A stretch of DNA of 38,800 bases from a bacterium 1XD42-1 (GTDB taxonomy: Bacteria; Bacillota; Clostridia; Oscillospirales; Ruminococcaceae): the NCBI GenBank assembly GCA_003612625.1, contig RAZJ01000026.1:1-38800 (forward strand), written 5' to 3'. Positions within the stretch are counted from its first letter, which is position 1, and each line of letters opens with the position of its first letter. Both the position numbers and the translations under genes were made by a program. Positions 1-8,914 of this stretch are shown here, in pieces. The notes beneath the pieces are model-generated. The model ran no database searches and had not been told where the DNA came from. It was given only the letters and a program-made list of their open reading frames with translations.

Positions 1-77
1 GGTCGTGCTTCCATTATAACACTTGAGGCTATGCCCTCTTTTTTGTCATTTTTCAGATTTGCTCATTTATAGTTTTA
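1..77. repeat. Left copy of 77-bp terminal inverted repeat
   Basis: Bases 1-77 are the exact reverse complement of 38724-38800; identity stops at base 78. Equality over exactly 77 bases at both ends of the sequence suggests a shared k-mer node in a de Bruijn assembly. The real repeat would then continue beyond the window and be present in at least two inverted copies. It contains a terminator-like hairpin that reads inward, as expected at the 3' end of a multi-copy gene such as a transposase. No part of a coding region of that element is visible here. Confidence 0.9.
25..44 (+). terminator. Inward-reading intrinsic terminator in the end repeat
   Basis: GAGGC-TAT-GCCCTC forms a short stem with one bulged C, followed at once by six T. 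It would stop transcription entering from outside the left end. Its mirror copy is at 38757-38776. The gene it serves lies outside the window. Confidence 0.55.
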
Positions 78-96
78 TAAATATTTTTTAGGATCT

Positions 97-227
97 TTTG
101 AATATTCCTATTTTTTATGGCAATAATAGCTCATGTGCCACATATTTCCTATATCTATCATCCATATTATGCTATAATAGCTTAGGATATTATAGCATAC
201 ACTAATTTAAAAATATTATTAAAACTA
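97..227 (+). repeat. Left copy of diverged ~130-bp direct repeat
   Basis: This stretch aligns with 38602-38731 in the same orientation at roughly 80% identity by eye. The best block is TGAATATTCCTATTTTTTATGG, shared near its start. It is AT-rich and carries no open frame. The right copy runs directly into the end repeat, while the left copy is separated from it by about 20 bases. It could be a duplicated intergenic segment or an old insertion footprint. The remaining non-coding bases 228-404 show nothing recognisable. Confidence 0.75.
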
Positions 228-404
228 ATAAAACACTATACTATCAATATACAACTATATGTAATATTTACCTCATGCCTTTCCATAATACGGCATTTCC
301 TAATAAATTTTATTATTTGTTCGGGACACATGTTTAAGAAAATGATTGAGGCCTACGAAAACTCCATTAAGTAAAATTAGCAATATTTTTTAGGTATAAT
401 TGGT

Positions 405-454
405 AAAGGGCACATTATAGTGGATTTAAAATTGATCCTCTATATGTGCCCTTT
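405..454 (-). terminator. Long hairpin at the end of the polysaccharide operon
   Basis: An imperfect inverted repeat (AAAGGGCACA paired with TGTGCCCTTT, then TATAG/CTATA and GGAT/ATCC) forms a stem of about 20 pairs with one bulge, one mismatch and a 9-nt loop. It begins two bases after the rmlB stop codon. On the minus strand it lacks a good U run, so it may be a weak terminator or an mRNA 3'-end stabiliser. Confidence 0.6.
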
Positions 455-456
455 AT

Positions 457-1524
457 CTACTTTTGATAAGAGTACATTTTATTGTAGTACTGCTGATAAT
501 CCCCACTTGTTACTCGTTTTACCCAATCAAGATTGTTTAAATACCACTGAACCGTTTCTTGGATACCTTTTTCAAAAGTATAAACTGGTTTCCAACCTAA
601 TTCTGTGGTAATTTTTGTATTATCAATAGCATACCGTCTGTCATGACCAGGCCGGTCTTTAACATAAGTAATAAGATTTTCTGATTTCTCCAATTCTTGA
701 AGTATCAGCCGAATAATTTCAATATTTGCTTTTTCATTATTGCCCCCAACATTATAAACTTCACCTATTTTTCCTTTTTCTAACACAGCGGCAATTGCAG
801 CGCAATGATCCTGAACATGAAGCCAGTCCCGAATCTGCATACCGTCACCATAGACGGGAAGCGGCTTATTTTGTAAGGCATTATGAATCATCAAAGGAAT
901 CAATTTTTCTGGAAACTGATAAGGTCCATAATTATTTGAACAACGAGTAATATTTACCGGCATTCCATATGTTTGATAATAAGCCCGAACAAGTAGATCT
1001 GCACTAGCTTTAGAAACTGAATAAGGGCTATTAGGGGCAAGTGGTGTAGTTTCAGTAAACATTCCTGTTTTACCTAAAGCACCATACACCTCATCCGTAG
1101 AAACCTGAAGAAATCGAACATCAGAACAATACTGTTGGGAGTATTTATTATTAGGTTCTAAATTCCAATGATGCTTTGCAGCATCCAGAAGCGTCTGGGT
1201 TCCTATGACATTGGTATTGAGAAAAACTTCCGGTTCTATAATACTGCGATCCACATGGCTTTCTGCGGCAAAATGAACTACTGTATCAAAATCATATTCC
1301 GTAAACAATTTTTCTACCAGTAATTTGTCGCAGATATTTCCTTTTACAAAGTGATACCGAGGATCTTCTTCCACTGATTTCAGATTTTCTAAATTGCCTG
1401 CATAAGTTAATAAATCCAAATTAACCAAAAGGGTAATGTCCTTTTGGTTATCATGAGTCAGTATATACTGAATAAAATTGGAACCAATAAATCCTGCTCC
1501 GCCAGTAACTAATAGTTTCTTCAT
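457..1524 (-). CDS. rmlB: dTDP-glucose 4,6-dehydratase
   Basis: This enzyme turns dTDP-glucose into dTDP-4-keto-6-deoxyglucose, the branch point for 6-deoxy and 2,6-dideoxy sugars. At 355 aa it has the usual length of an extended SDR. The N-terminal Rossmann motif GGAGFIGS is at residues 8-15, the substrate-handling STDEVYG block lies mid-protein, and the catalytic YSVSK follows. Its ATG overlaps the rmlA stop codon (ATGA), so the two are translationally coupled. It is the last gene of the operon. No RmlD-type reductase is present in the window, so its product probably feeds the 2,3-dehydratase branch at 7526-8914 rather than standard dTDP-rhamnose synthesis. Confidence 0.95.
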   Translation of the reverse strand: MKKLLVTGGAGFIGSNFIQYILTHDNQKDITLLVNLDLLTYAGNLENLKSVEEDPRYHFVKGNICDKLLVEKLFTEYDFDTVVHFAAESHVDRSIIEPEVFLNTNVIGTQTLLDAAKHHWNLEPNNKYSQQYCSDVRFLQVSTDEVYGALGKTGMFTETTPLAPNSPYSVSKASADLLVRAYYQTYGMPVNITRCSNNYGPYQFPEKLIPLMIHNALQNKPLPVYGDGMQIRDWLHVQDHCAAIAAVLEKGKIGEVYNVGGNNEKANIEIIRLILQELEKSENLITYVKDRPGHDRRYAIDNTKITTELGWKPVYTFEKGIQETVQWYLNNLDWVKRVTSGDYQQYYNKMYSYQK

Positions 1525-2393
1525 TTACTTTCCTCCGCAATCGTCTGTAAATACTGACCATAATCAGTTTTCATCAAAGGCTGCGCTAATTGCAGCAGCT
1601 GTTCCCGATCGATAAAACCTCTGCGGTAAGCGATTTCTTCAATACAGGAAACATAAAGTCCCTGCCTTTTCTGAATAATATTTACAAACTGGGAAGCTTC
1701 CTGAAGGCCCTCATATGTACCAGTATCCAGCCAGGCCATACCACGAAAAAATTTTATGACCCGCAGCTTGTCCCTTCGGAGATACTCATTATTGACTGCT
1801 GTTATTTCGAGTTCGCCCCGATCAGATGGTTTTACATTTTTAGCAATTTCTACTACATTATTATCGTAGAAATACAAGCCAGGGACAGCAAATTTTGATC
1901 TTGGCTTTTTAGGCTTTTCTTCTAAGGATAAAACCTTTCCAGTTTCATCAAATTCTACCACCCCAAATTGGGAAGGATCATGTACTGGATAACCGAAAAT
2001 TACAGCTCCTTCTTTTAATGAGGCTGCTTCCATTAAAAGAGTTGAAAAGCTTCCGCCATAGAAAATATTATCCCCCAAAACTAGAGCTACCTTATCTTGT
2101 CCAATAAATTCTTCACCAATAATAAAGGCTTCAGCTAAACCATTGGGAACTTGTTGAACCGCATAATGGAAGCACATTCCCAATTGCTCCCCATCTCCAA
2201 GAATATCTTCAAAAACTGATATGTCTTTGGGAGTAGAGATAATAAGAATGTCCCGAATTCCTGCCAGCATCAAGGTTGACAGGGGATAATATATCATGGG
2301 TTTGTCATAAATTGCCAGAGCTTGCTTTGAAACGCCTTTGGTAATAGGATAAAGGCGAGTGCCGGAACCACCAGCCAGGATAATACCTTTCAT
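1521..2393 (-). CDS. rmlA: Glucose-1-phosphate thymidylyltransferase
   Basis: RmlA makes dTDP-glucose from glucose-1-phosphate and dTTP and supplies RmlB. The 290-aa length is typical. The nucleotide-binding signature GGSGTRLYP is at residues 8-16, followed by [11 protein letters not shown] and the VLGDNIFYG block carrying the metal-binding Asp. GELEITAVN and the [10 protein letters not shown] segment are also family-typical. Its start overlaps the stop of the upstream gtrA-like gene (ATGA), and its own stop overlaps the rmlB start, so the three form a tightly coupled cassette. Confidence 0.95.
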   Translation of the reverse strand: MKGIILAGGSGTRLYPITKGVSKQALAIYDKPMIYYPLSTLMLAGIRDILIISTPKDISVFEDILGDGEQLGMCFHYAVQQVPNGLAEAFIIGEEFIGQDKVALVLGDNIFYGGSFSTLLMEAASLKEGAVIFGYPVHDPSQFGVVEFDETGKVLSLEEKPKKPRSKFAVPGLYFYDNNVVEIAKNVKPSDRGELEITAVNNEYLRRDKLRVIKFFRGMAWLDTGTYEGLQEASQFVNIIQKRQGLYVSCIEEIAYRRGFIDREQLLQLAQPLMKTDYGQYLQTIAEESK

Positions 2394-2800
2394 TTTGGTT
2401 CCTCCTTTTTCGTTCGGAAAATCAGAAGTTTACTAAAAAGATAATTTAATACAATAATTGCTCCATTAACAATGCACTTTGCCAGAAGATCATTCCAGCC
2501 CCAAAATAAGAAAAGAGCCATTCCGCCATCATCTAAAAAAAGTGTTCCAATACGCATTATCATAAATTGAAAAAAATTCTTCTTGGTGAAAGAAGCCTGA
2601 AATACAAAATGGGTATTGGTATAATAGGCAAAGAAAACAGCAAGAAAAAAAGCTAAAGTATTGGAAGAAAGCGGATCCATCCATAGAGATAAAATGCCAT
2701 AGGCAGCAATATTTACAACAACAGTCAGAATACCAAAAACTAGATAACGGAAAGTTTCACTATAAAATAAATGAAAAATTTTTTTAATCATGGGCACCAT
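2390..2800 (-). CDS. gtrA: GtrA-family membrane protein (putative lipid-sugar flippase)
   Basis: This is a small protein (136 aa) with four predicted membrane segments, the hallmark of the GtrA family. Members are proposed to flip polyprenyl-phosphate-linked sugars across the membrane. The start [19 protein letters not shown] is typical of the first GtrA helix. A GtrB-like synthase (8911-9867) and a multi-span GT-C enzyme (9913-12078) lie in the same operon, completing a three-component glycosylation set. The start overlaps the glf stop by 17 bases. A second in-frame ATG three codons on is an alternative start, and neither has a strong Shine-Dalgarno. Confidence 0.85.
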   Translation of the reverse strand: MVPMIKKIFHLFYSETFRYLVFGILTVVVNIAAYGILSLWMDPLSSNTLAFFLAVFFAYYTNTHFVFQASFTKKNFFQFMIMRIGTLFLDDGGMALFLFWGWNDLLAKCIVNGAIIVLNYLFSKLLIFRTKKEEPK

Positions 2801-3968
2801 TCTTTAAATAAGACCGAATATTTTCAAAGTATTCCAGTGCATGTTCAATACAAATATCCATATTATAGTATTTGAACTCTGCTAACCGCCCGCAAAGAAA
2901 AAGATTTTTATACTGAGCTGCTTCCTGCAAATAGCGTTGATATAATGCTTGGCTTTCCTCTGTTACCACTGGATAATATGGAATGTTTCCCACTTTCGCT
3001 GCTGGATCATAATTCAGGGGATATTCTGTTGCTACTACTGACCCTTTAGCCAGACTGTCATGAAACATAATTTTCCGGTATTCTGTACTGCGGGTATATC
3101 CAGGCGCCTGTGGATAGGAAACAATTGCGCTGGGCAATACACTGGATTTTTCAGAATACTGATAATGAATATCCAAAGAACGGTAAGGAAGTCTTCCATA
3201 TTTACAATTAAAAAGTTCATCAATTGGACCAGTATAAACGAGGCAGTCGATAACTTTTCCATTATATTTTATAGAGCTAGAACTTTCATTCAATTCCAAC
3301 CCTTTTAACGCATCTGTATTTAAATGAAGCTGAATATTAGGATGATCTAACATTTTTTCAAAAAGCTTTGTAAACCCATCAACAGGAAGATACTGAAAAT
3401 CTTTGTTTAAATATCGTTCGTCATAGCTCATAGCCATAGGCACTCTGTCTAAAACATATTTATCAATTTTTTCCGGCTGAAGTCCCCACATTTTTGAGAT
3501 ATAAGTACGGTAAGCTTTTTCAAATAACAAAGTTCCATATGTACTAATTTCTTTATCAGCATGGTTTACCAGTTCCAAAATAGGAACTCTGTCCCGCCCT
3601 TGAAAAACTGTACGTAGTTTTTCAAGGAGTGGCTCCGCTGCTTTTGGGCCTACTAACTGCTGTACAGTCAAAAAATTAAATGGCAAACGAACATATTTTT
3701 CATCAATAAAACTGTGCAATTTTACGTGATAAGGAAATAAATCACCATATTGTTGTAAAAAGTCAATAACAAAATATTTATTTGTATTTAAAAAATGAGG
3801 GCCGTACTTTTGAATCAAGATTCCATGATCATCATATTCATCATACATATTCCCTCCAATATGATCACGCTTTTCCAGAATGGTAACTGGCAAATTTAAT
3901 TCTTCCGCGATTTTTCTTGCAAGAATAGCGCCTGAAAAACCGCTGCCAATAACAATACATTTACACAT
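2784..3968 (-). CDS. glf: UDP-galactopyranose mutase
   Basis: Glf is a flavoenzyme that interconverts UDP-galactopyranose and UDP-galactofuranose, so the polymer probably contains galactofuranose. The 394-aa protein starts with the FAD-binding motif IVIGSGFSGAILA, followed by LEKRDHIGGN and YGPHFLNTN, all characteristic of Glf. ISKMWGLQPEKID and the C-terminal LCGRLAEFKYYNMD also match the family. A GAGG ribosome site lies eight bases before the ATG. It sits in the operon with no separate promoter. Which transferase uses UDP-Galf cannot be read from the sequence. Confidence 0.93.
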   Translation of the reverse strand: MCKCIVIGSGFSGAILARKIAEELNLPVTILEKRDHIGGNMYDEYDDHGILIQKYGPHFLNTNKYFVIDFLQQYGDLFPYHVKLHSFIDEKYVRLPFNFLTVQQLVGPKAAEPLLEKLRTVFQGRDRVPILELVNHADKEISTYGTLLFEKAYRTYISKMWGLQPEKIDKYVLDRVPMAMSYDERYLNKDFQYLPVDGFTKLFEKMLDHPNIQLHLNTDALKGLELNESSSSIKYNGKVIDCLVYTGPIDELFNCKYGRLPYRSLDIHYQYSEKSSVLPSAIVSYPQAPGYTRSTEYRKIMFHDSLAKGSVVATEYPLNYDPAAKVGNIPYYPVVTEESQALYQRYLQEAAQYKNLFLCGRLAEFKYYNMDICIEHALEYFENIRSYLKNGAHD

Positions 3969-3977
3969 AGCAAAACC

Positions 3978-4889
3978 TCATTCCCAATCAAGCGATCTGA
4001 CCCAGGCTGCGGTCTCACAAACCGCTTGATCAAAACTATACCTGGCTTCACATCCAGTATCAATCAAAAGCTCTTTTGTAGATATATAGCTATAATCTGT
4101 CAAAAATTCATCTGCAATTTCTCCAAAATACAACTCTATTTCAGGAGCAATTATATCCCGTGTTTTTTCAATTATTTTTCGTAAGGGCCACAGTTCCGTA
4201 TGTCCTATATAGTAACTTTTCATGTTTTTTCCATGTTCACCCATTGCCTCAATTAAACAAACTGCATCTTTAATAAACAGCCAATCATTTAACCCATCAC
4301 CTTTTACTAATTTAGGAGATTGTCCGTTGATAAATTTATGAAGGATCGTATTTGTAGAACGATGGGAATAATCTCCCGGCCCTATAATATTCGCAAATAA
4401 TCCAGAATTAAATAGAATCCCATACTTAGTGGCCAGTGTTTTACACATCATTTCAGCGGACAGCTTTGCCATTGCGTAAATACAAGTACCTCTGGGGGCA
4501 CAAATATTATTATCCAAATGTGCTAAAATTTCTAATTCTGCAATCGTTCCTGCTAAAACAAATTTATTACAGTTCATTTTAACTGCTTGTTCCAATGCTT
4601 CACAAGCAGCCTCTGCATTTAGCATCTGCAAATGGTAATCCGTTGTTTTGGGACCATATGCCCCTTCCCATGCAAAGTGATAAAAAATATCCGCATAAGG
4701 AATCCGTTGATTCAGATTTTTATAGTCAGAAAAATCTGCTTCTATGCAAATCAAATTCTCGGATTTTATATTTTTTAGTCTATGGATATTCCTAGAAACA
4801 GCAAAAACCTGATAATCCCTTTCTAATAAATAATTTATAAAAGCCCTTCCAATAAATCCTGTTGCACCTGTTACAATAGCCGTTTTCAT
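3978..4889 (-). CDS. NAD(P)-dependent NDP-sugar reductase/epimerase, copy 2
   Basis: This extended SDR of 303 aa has the Rossmann motif GATGFIG at residues 8-14 and the catalytic YAMAK. It is a clear paralogue (about two thirds identical by eye) of the product of 5513-6463. Family relatives reduce or epimerise 4-keto-deoxysugars. With the 2,3-dehydratase, 3-ketoreductase and RmlC-like epimerase beside it, a 4-ketoreductase role in dTDP-dideoxyhexose synthesis is likely. Its start codon shares a base with the stop of the rmlC-like gene (TAATG). Two versions may give two stereoisomers, but this is inference. Confidence 0.8.
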   Translation of the reverse strand: MKTAIVTGATGFIGRAFINYLLERDYQVFAVSRNIHRLKNIKSENLICIEADFSDYKNLNQRIPYADIFYHFAWEGAYGPKTTDYHLQMLNAEAACEALEQAVKMNCNKFVLAGTIAELEILAHLDNNICAPRGTCIYAMAKLSAEMMCKTLATKYGILFNSGLFANIIGPGDYSHRSTNTILHKFINGQSPKLVKGDGLNDWLFIKDAVCLIEAMGEHGKNMKSYYIGHTELWPLRKIIEKTRDIIAPEIELYFGEIADEFLTDYSYISTKELLIDTGCEARYSFDQAVCETAAWVRSLDWE

Positions 4890-5452
4890 TAAGAATTTTC
4901 CCCCAGCGTTAAATTAACATCACTTTCAACTAAAAAGGCTGCTTTTGCGTCACTTGAAGATAGAGTAGGATCTGTAATTTCCCATGAAATTCCGATATTG
5001 GGATCATTCCACCGGATCGCACGCACTAAATCCTTATCATAATAGTCATCAAATTTATACAGGACAACAGTATTGGGCTTTTTTGTTAAATAAGCATGTC
5101 CATATCCACTCGGTAAATAAATTTGTTTGCGATTTTCAGCAGATATTACTTGGCTAATCCACTTTTTAAAAGTAGGAGAATCCTGCCTCAAATCAACAAT
5201 AAAATCTAAAATTTCCCCTTGCAAAACACGGACTAATTTCGTTTGTGGATGGGGGTTATTTTGAAAATGTATTCCGCGAATCGTTCCTGACTTAACGTTA
5301 CAACATTCATAATCTACACAAAATTGCGTTATAATTCCATATTCCCTCAATGTGCGGTCATTGTATGTTTCTGCACTATATCCGCGGTTGTCATCAAAAT
5401 AAATCGGCTCAATCAGCTTCACACCTGAAAGTCCTAAGTCTGTTACTTTCAT
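4889..5452 (-). CDS. rmlC: RmlC-like dTDP-4-keto-6-deoxyhexose epimerase
   Basis: This is a cupin-fold sugar epimerase of 187 aa, the usual RmlC length. Family landmarks are FDDNRGYSAETYN, the GTIRGIHFQNNPHPQTKLVRVLQGEILDFIVDLR core (with the catalytic His), and the LPSGYGHAYL block. RmlC epimerises C3 and C5 of dTDP-4-keto-6-deoxyglucose; relatives in dideoxysugar pathways act at C5 only. Flanked by two paralogous reductases and near a 2,3-dehydratase, a role in an L-dideoxyhexose pathway is plausible. A GGAGG site precedes the ATG. The preceding gene would stop two bases before this ATG if its C tract were one base longer. Confidence 0.88.
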   Translation of the reverse strand: MKVTDLGLSGVKLIEPIYFDDNRGYSAETYNDRTLREYGIITQFCVDYECCNVKSGTIRGIHFQNNPHPQTKLVRVLQGEILDFIVDLRQDSPTFKKWISQVISAENRKQIYLPSGYGHAYLTKKPNTVVLYKFDDYYDKDLVRAIRWNDPNIGISWEITDPTLSSSDAKAAFLVESDVNLTLGENS

Positions 5453-5512
5453 TTTACGCAGCCTCCTTTAAGAAAGCTGCATAACACAAATGCTTTATCA
5501 ATATATACGCTT

Positions 5513-6463
5513 TTAAGATCTCATCTCGGGGGGGGGGGGGGGGGAACTGCCTACAAATGGGGGCTGAGATTGCAGCCATTCTGCTGTTTCTTGAACAGAT
5601 TTGTCAAAATCATATTCAGCTTTACAGCCAGTATCCTCATATAATTCGTATGTAGATAAGTAGGAATAATTTGTCAAAAACTGATCCGGCATTGTCCCAA
5701 ATTTCAGATCTAATTCGGGTGCAACAATATCTTTAGCACGAGTAATAATTTTTTTCAATGGCCAAAGCTCTGTATGCCCAATGTAATAGGTCTTCATATT
5801 CTTTCCCTCCTGCCCTATGGCCTCAAGCAGACGCACTGCATCTTTGATATATAGCCAGTCATTCAATCCCTCGCCTTTTACCAACTGTGGGACCTCGCCT
5901 TTTAAAAATTTGCTCAAAATTGTATTTGTGGAACGGTGAGAAGTATCCCCTGGACCAATCGTATTAGCCAATAATCCTGTATTAAATGCGATCCCATAGC
6001 TTTTGGCTAAGATTTTACACATAATTTCAGTATTCAATTTAGCCGCTGCATAGATACAATTTTTTCGTGGTACAACCTTTTTTCGATCCAGATATTCTAA
6101 AATTTCCAATTCCGCAATCGTTCCTGCAAATACAAACTTATTACATCCTATTTTGACTGCCTGCAACAGCGCTTCACATGTTGCTTCTGTATTTTTAAGC
6201 TGTATTTTAGGATCTTTTGCTTTGTCACCATACACTCCCTCCCACGCAAAATGATAGAAAATATCTGCATGATCAATTTTTTGATTTAAGGTTTCATATG
6301 CAGAAAAATCTGCTTCTATACAAATAAGATTTGACTGATATAACTTTTTTAAATTCTCTGTATTTCTTGAGATTCCATACACCTGATAATCCTTTTCCAG
6401 CAGATATTCAATAAAAGCCTTTCCAATAAATCCTGTTGCTCCCGTTACAATAGCGGTGTACAA
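5513..6463 (-). CDS. NAD(P)-dependent NDP-sugar reductase/epimerase, copy 1, with poly-C tail
   Basis: This SDR has GATGFIG near residue 8 and YAAAK as the catalytic pair, and is the paralogue of 3978-4889. I chose the TTG at 6463 because AAGGAGG lies ten bases upstream and the protein then begins MYTAIVTG, matching the paralogue's MKTAIVTG. A TTG at 6472 touches the ribosome site and is unlikely. The recognisable domain ends at AEWLQS. After it comes an odd tail with five prolines encoded by a 17-base C tract, ending EMRS. The paralogue has no such tail. A 4-ketoreductase role in dideoxysugar synthesis is inferred. Confidence 0.8.
   Translation of the reverse strand: MYTAIVTGATGFIGKAFIEYLLEKDYQVYGISRNTENLKKLYQSNLICIEADFSAYETLNQKIDHADIFYHFAWEGVYGDKAKDPKIQLKNTEATCEALLQAVKIGCNKFVFAGTIAELEILEYLDRKKVVPRKNCIYAAAKLNTEIMCKILAKSYGIAFNTGLLANTIGPGDTSHRSTNTILSKFLKGEVPQLVKGEGLNDWLYIKDAVRLLEAIGQEGKNMKTYYIGHTELWPLKKIITRAKDIVAPELDLKFGTMPDQFLTNYSYLSTYELYEDTGCKAEYDFDKSVQETAEWLQSQPPFVGSSPPPPPEMRS
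5528..5544. repeat. 17-base G/C homopolymer in a coding gene
   Basis: Seventeen consecutive G on the plus strand are read as C in the reductase gene, just before its stop. Tracts this long slip readily during replication. With 17 C the protein ends in PPPPPEMRS. With 16 or 19 it ends PPPPPR. With 18 the frame stays open for about 24 more codons and stops two bases before the rmlC ATG. The length seen here could also be an assembly error. Confidence 0.9.
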
Positions 6464-6500
6464 TCTTATCAAACCTCCTTTAACAAGCTATACGGTCAAA

Positions 6501-7523
6501 TCAATTGCAAAAGACTGTTTCACCGTTTCGGAGTTGATCTATAAGCATAGCTTGCCGTTTTATTTTATCTATTATCTCTGCCCTTCCCATATTTTTAATA
6601 CTTGTGTAAAAGCGTTCAATGGAATGTAAAAACTGATCATCTGTACCTAGAGTCAGACTGCTTTCACCAGCAGATGATTTTAGCTGTAAAGCCACTTCTA
6701 CATCTGCCCCTGCTGTAAAGATTCTTAGTGCAATTAGCGTCGCTTTGCTTCCCCAAATTTCTAACTGACACTGATAAGCATTATCCATCCCAAAAGAAAT
6801 CTGCGAACAAAGCCCCTCCTTATTTTTTAACACCGCATTTCCATAAAGATCTACTTCATACCCTTTCGGCTGAATCAATTGTGATTGTGTTACTTTTGCT
6901 GTTTCTCCTAAAAGTTCTAATACCAAACGCGTTGGATAGCCTCCACAGTCCAGAAGTGATCCGCCGCCTAACGCCTTTTTATAACGGAAATCATCCCCGC
7001 TGCGTTTTGGGAATCCAAAAGCTGCCCGGATCAATCGCAGCTCGCCTAACGTTCCATCTGCAATCAGCTCTTTAACCTTTGCTAATTGGCTGTGGTAAAG
7101 AAACATATAATTTTCATGTACTGCCAATCCATTTTTCTCTGCTAAACGCAGAAGTTCTTCCGTTTCCTCCCAGTTCGTAGTAAAAGGTTTTTCCATCAAC
7201 AAGTGCTTGCCATTTTCTAATACTTTTTTGCCCCATTTATAATGCAGCGCTGGTGGCAGCGGAAGATATACTGCGTCAATCTCATCTGAACGAATGAATG
7301 ACTCATACCCCTCAAAAATTTTCCCACCGTGGACAGAAGCAAAATGCTTTGCTTTTTCCAGCTCAGAAAGTTTTACCTTGTCGCTGCCTGTACCGGAAAA
7401 TTCCCGTTCTGTCGCCGCAGCAAGGCCCACATATTCAAAATTATCCATCTGCTTTAGAGCCGGCATAAAGCGCCGGAAAGCAATTTCAGAGGGACATAAA
7501 ACACCGATCCGCACTTTGCTCAT
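6501..7523 (-). CDS. Gfo/Idh/MocA-family oxidoreductase, likely NDP-sugar 3-ketoreductase
   Basis: This 340-aa protein has the Gfo/Idh/MocA layout: an N-terminal dinucleotide domain (RIGVLCPSEIAFRRFMPAL instead of a classic GxGxxG) and the catalytic block LLMEKPFTTN with its conserved Lys. HENYMFLYHSQ follows, as in sugar 3-ketoreductases. In dideoxysugar pathways, enzymes of this family reduce the 3-keto group right after the NDP-hexose 2,3-dehydratase. The gene lies two bases downstream of that dehydratase gene (7526-8914), which strongly supports this assignment. The stereochemistry of its product cannot be deduced. Confidence 0.85.
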   Translation of the reverse strand: MSKVRIGVLCPSEIAFRRFMPALKQMDNFEYVGLAAATEREFSGTGSDKVKLSELEKAKHFASVHGGKIFEGYESFIRSDEIDAVYLPLPPALHYKWGKKVLENGKHLLMEKPFTTNWEETEELLRLAEKNGLAVHENYMFLYHSQLAKVKELIADGTLGELRLIRAAFGFPKRSGDDFRYKKALGGGSLLDCGGYPTRLVLELLGETAKVTQSQLIQPKGYEVDLYGNAVLKNKEGLCSQISFGMDNAYQCQLEIWGSKATLIALRIFTAGADVEVALQLKSSAGESSLTLGTDDQFLHSIERFYTSIKNMGRAEIIDKIKRQAMLIDQLRNGETVFCN

Positions 7524-7525
7524 AA

Positions 7526-8914
7526 CTATGCCTCCAATAGTGATAAAAGATTTCTCAACTGAATATTAAGACAATTGTTTACCTGCACCAACTCGTTTAA
7601 TGTGCGGTAATCCAATAAAAAATATTCTTCCGGCAATGCTGGTAAATCTTCTTTTTTCACCCTCATTAAGATATTTCGATTTTGTTCATGATAAAAGCGT
7701 CCGCCTTCTTCTGAAAGCAAATGATCGAAGAAAATTCCGTGTCCAGCTTTCAACTGATTCCAGAAAAATTTGCTGACTGCATCCTCTGTGGGATATGACA
7801 TAACCGCCTCCTGCTGAACGGTTGGTCCCAGCTCTACGCTATCAAAACAGCCTACTTCTGGCATGATTTTAACTAAAAACTTCAAAATTCCGTCTTCTTC
7901 ACAACAAATCAACCCAAAAGTTGCTGTTCCCGTAGCTTCAAAAAGAGGCTGTGTCCAATGTTTTACTTCTCTGCCTTCAATCGCAATATCACAAAATATC
8001 ACTTTAAAAGGAGCCGGAGATTGACAAACAAATTCACCATTCTGCATTTCCCAGCCATCCAATTTATGTAATGAAACCAACCGGTGCTGGGATTCATCAA
8101 ACATTTTGCAGTTGTTAATTTTCTGATAAACCTGGGGCAATAGATTTTGCCCCATTCCTTCAAATACAGAACAAAATAATTGCTTATCTGAAAATTTATC
8201 CGCTAAAGTTAGTAATTCCATCCGGGAAAGTTCCAGTTTTGAAAAAGGAATACAGGAAAGAACTGTCCTAGTATCCATATTGACCAAATTGTCCTGCTGC
8301 ATCAAGCATTTTATTTGGCCCAGAGTCATCCATTTATGTGATGGCAGTACAGGAACTTCTTCATCTACCTGGATAATAATATTCCGATTACGCTTTTTAT
8401 AAAAACGAGAAGATTGTTCCGATTGAATTTGATCTACTACAATTTTACGCTTAGATGCGTTCAAGAAATATTCAAGATATGGCGGTTTATTTCCTCCATG
8501 CTTTTGGGTAAAATTACTTTTTGTTGCTTGAATGGTAGGAGAAATCTGAATCTTATTGATATTTCCCGGTTCAATTTTGGCCTGCATCAGAAAGTGCATA
8601 ATACCATTGATTTCCCGACAGATAATTCCCAAATAGCCGATTTCCTGCTGCAAAATGATAGGCTGAGAAATCATTCTGCCATTTGATTCCTTTTCATACC
8701 CAGTTATTGTAAAAAAGCTGTGATTTTGATTCCGGATGCAGCCTTTCTCTTGATCATAAAACCAAAAACCGTTTTTTTCAGGCTGGATTTTATGTATATC
8801 TACGGAAACTGTTCTGTTCCGTTCTTCAATCCAGGAAAGAATAGAGCTTGTAGGATTTACAGGGCTATCTAAAATAAACCAGCTTTGCGCAATGGAAAAA
8901 AGTATATGGTTCAT
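7526..8914 (-). CDS. NDP-hexose 2,3-dehydratase
   Basis: This 462-aa protein is a tandem duplication of one domain of about 220 residues, as in the EvaA/TylX3-type 2,3-dehydratases. Both halves share a RF/Y-x-x-x-R-N element (SSRFYKKRNRNIIIQV in the first, GGRFYHEQNRNILMRV in the second) and a preceding E/A-rich PTVQ/PTIQ segment. The enzyme removes the C2 hydroxyl of dTDP-4-keto-6-deoxyglucose, the committed step to 2,6-dideoxysugars. The family is best known from antibiotic glycosylation in actinomycetes, so it is unusual in a surface-glycan operon. Its ATG overlaps the stop of the GtrB-like gene. Confidence 0.88.
   Translation of the reverse strand: MNHILFSIAQSWFILDSPVNPTSSILSWIEERNRTVSVDIHKIQPEKNGFWFYDQEKGCIRNQNHSFFTITGYEKESNGRMISQPIILQQEIGYLGIICREINGIMHFLMQAKIEPGNINKIQISPTIQATKSNFTQKHGGNKPPYLEYFLNASKRKIVVDQIQSEQSSRFYKKRNRNIIIQVDEEVPVLPSHKWMTLGQIKCLMQQDNLVNMDTRTVLSCIPFSKLELSRMELLTLADKFSDKQLFCSVFEGMGQNLLPQVYQKINNCKMFDESQHRLVSLHKLDGWEMQNGEFVCQSPAPFKVIFCDIAIEGREVKHWTQPLFEATGTATFGLICCEEDGILKFLVKIMPEVGCFDSVELGPTVQQEAVMSYPTEDAVSKFFWNQLKAGHGIFFDHLLSEEGGRFYHEQNRNILMRVKKEDLPALPEEYFLLDYRTLNELVQVNNCLNIQLRNLLSLLEA

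Noticed and set aside
420-611. Small plus-strand open frames opposite rmlB, glf, the SDRs, the GT-C and other genes
   Set aside because: They run antisense inside clearly conserved genes, lack ribosome sites and show no recognisable protein features.
5513-6463. Reductase gene as a frameshifted pseudogene because of the C tract
   Set aside because: The conserved domain is complete before the tract; only a short tail varies with tract length.
3978-6463. The two SDRs as RmlD (dTDP-rhamnose synthesis)
   Set aside because: They lack the usual RmlD N-terminus and resemble other 4-keto-sugar reductases/epimerases, and the 2,3-dehydratase pair points to a dideoxysugar instead.
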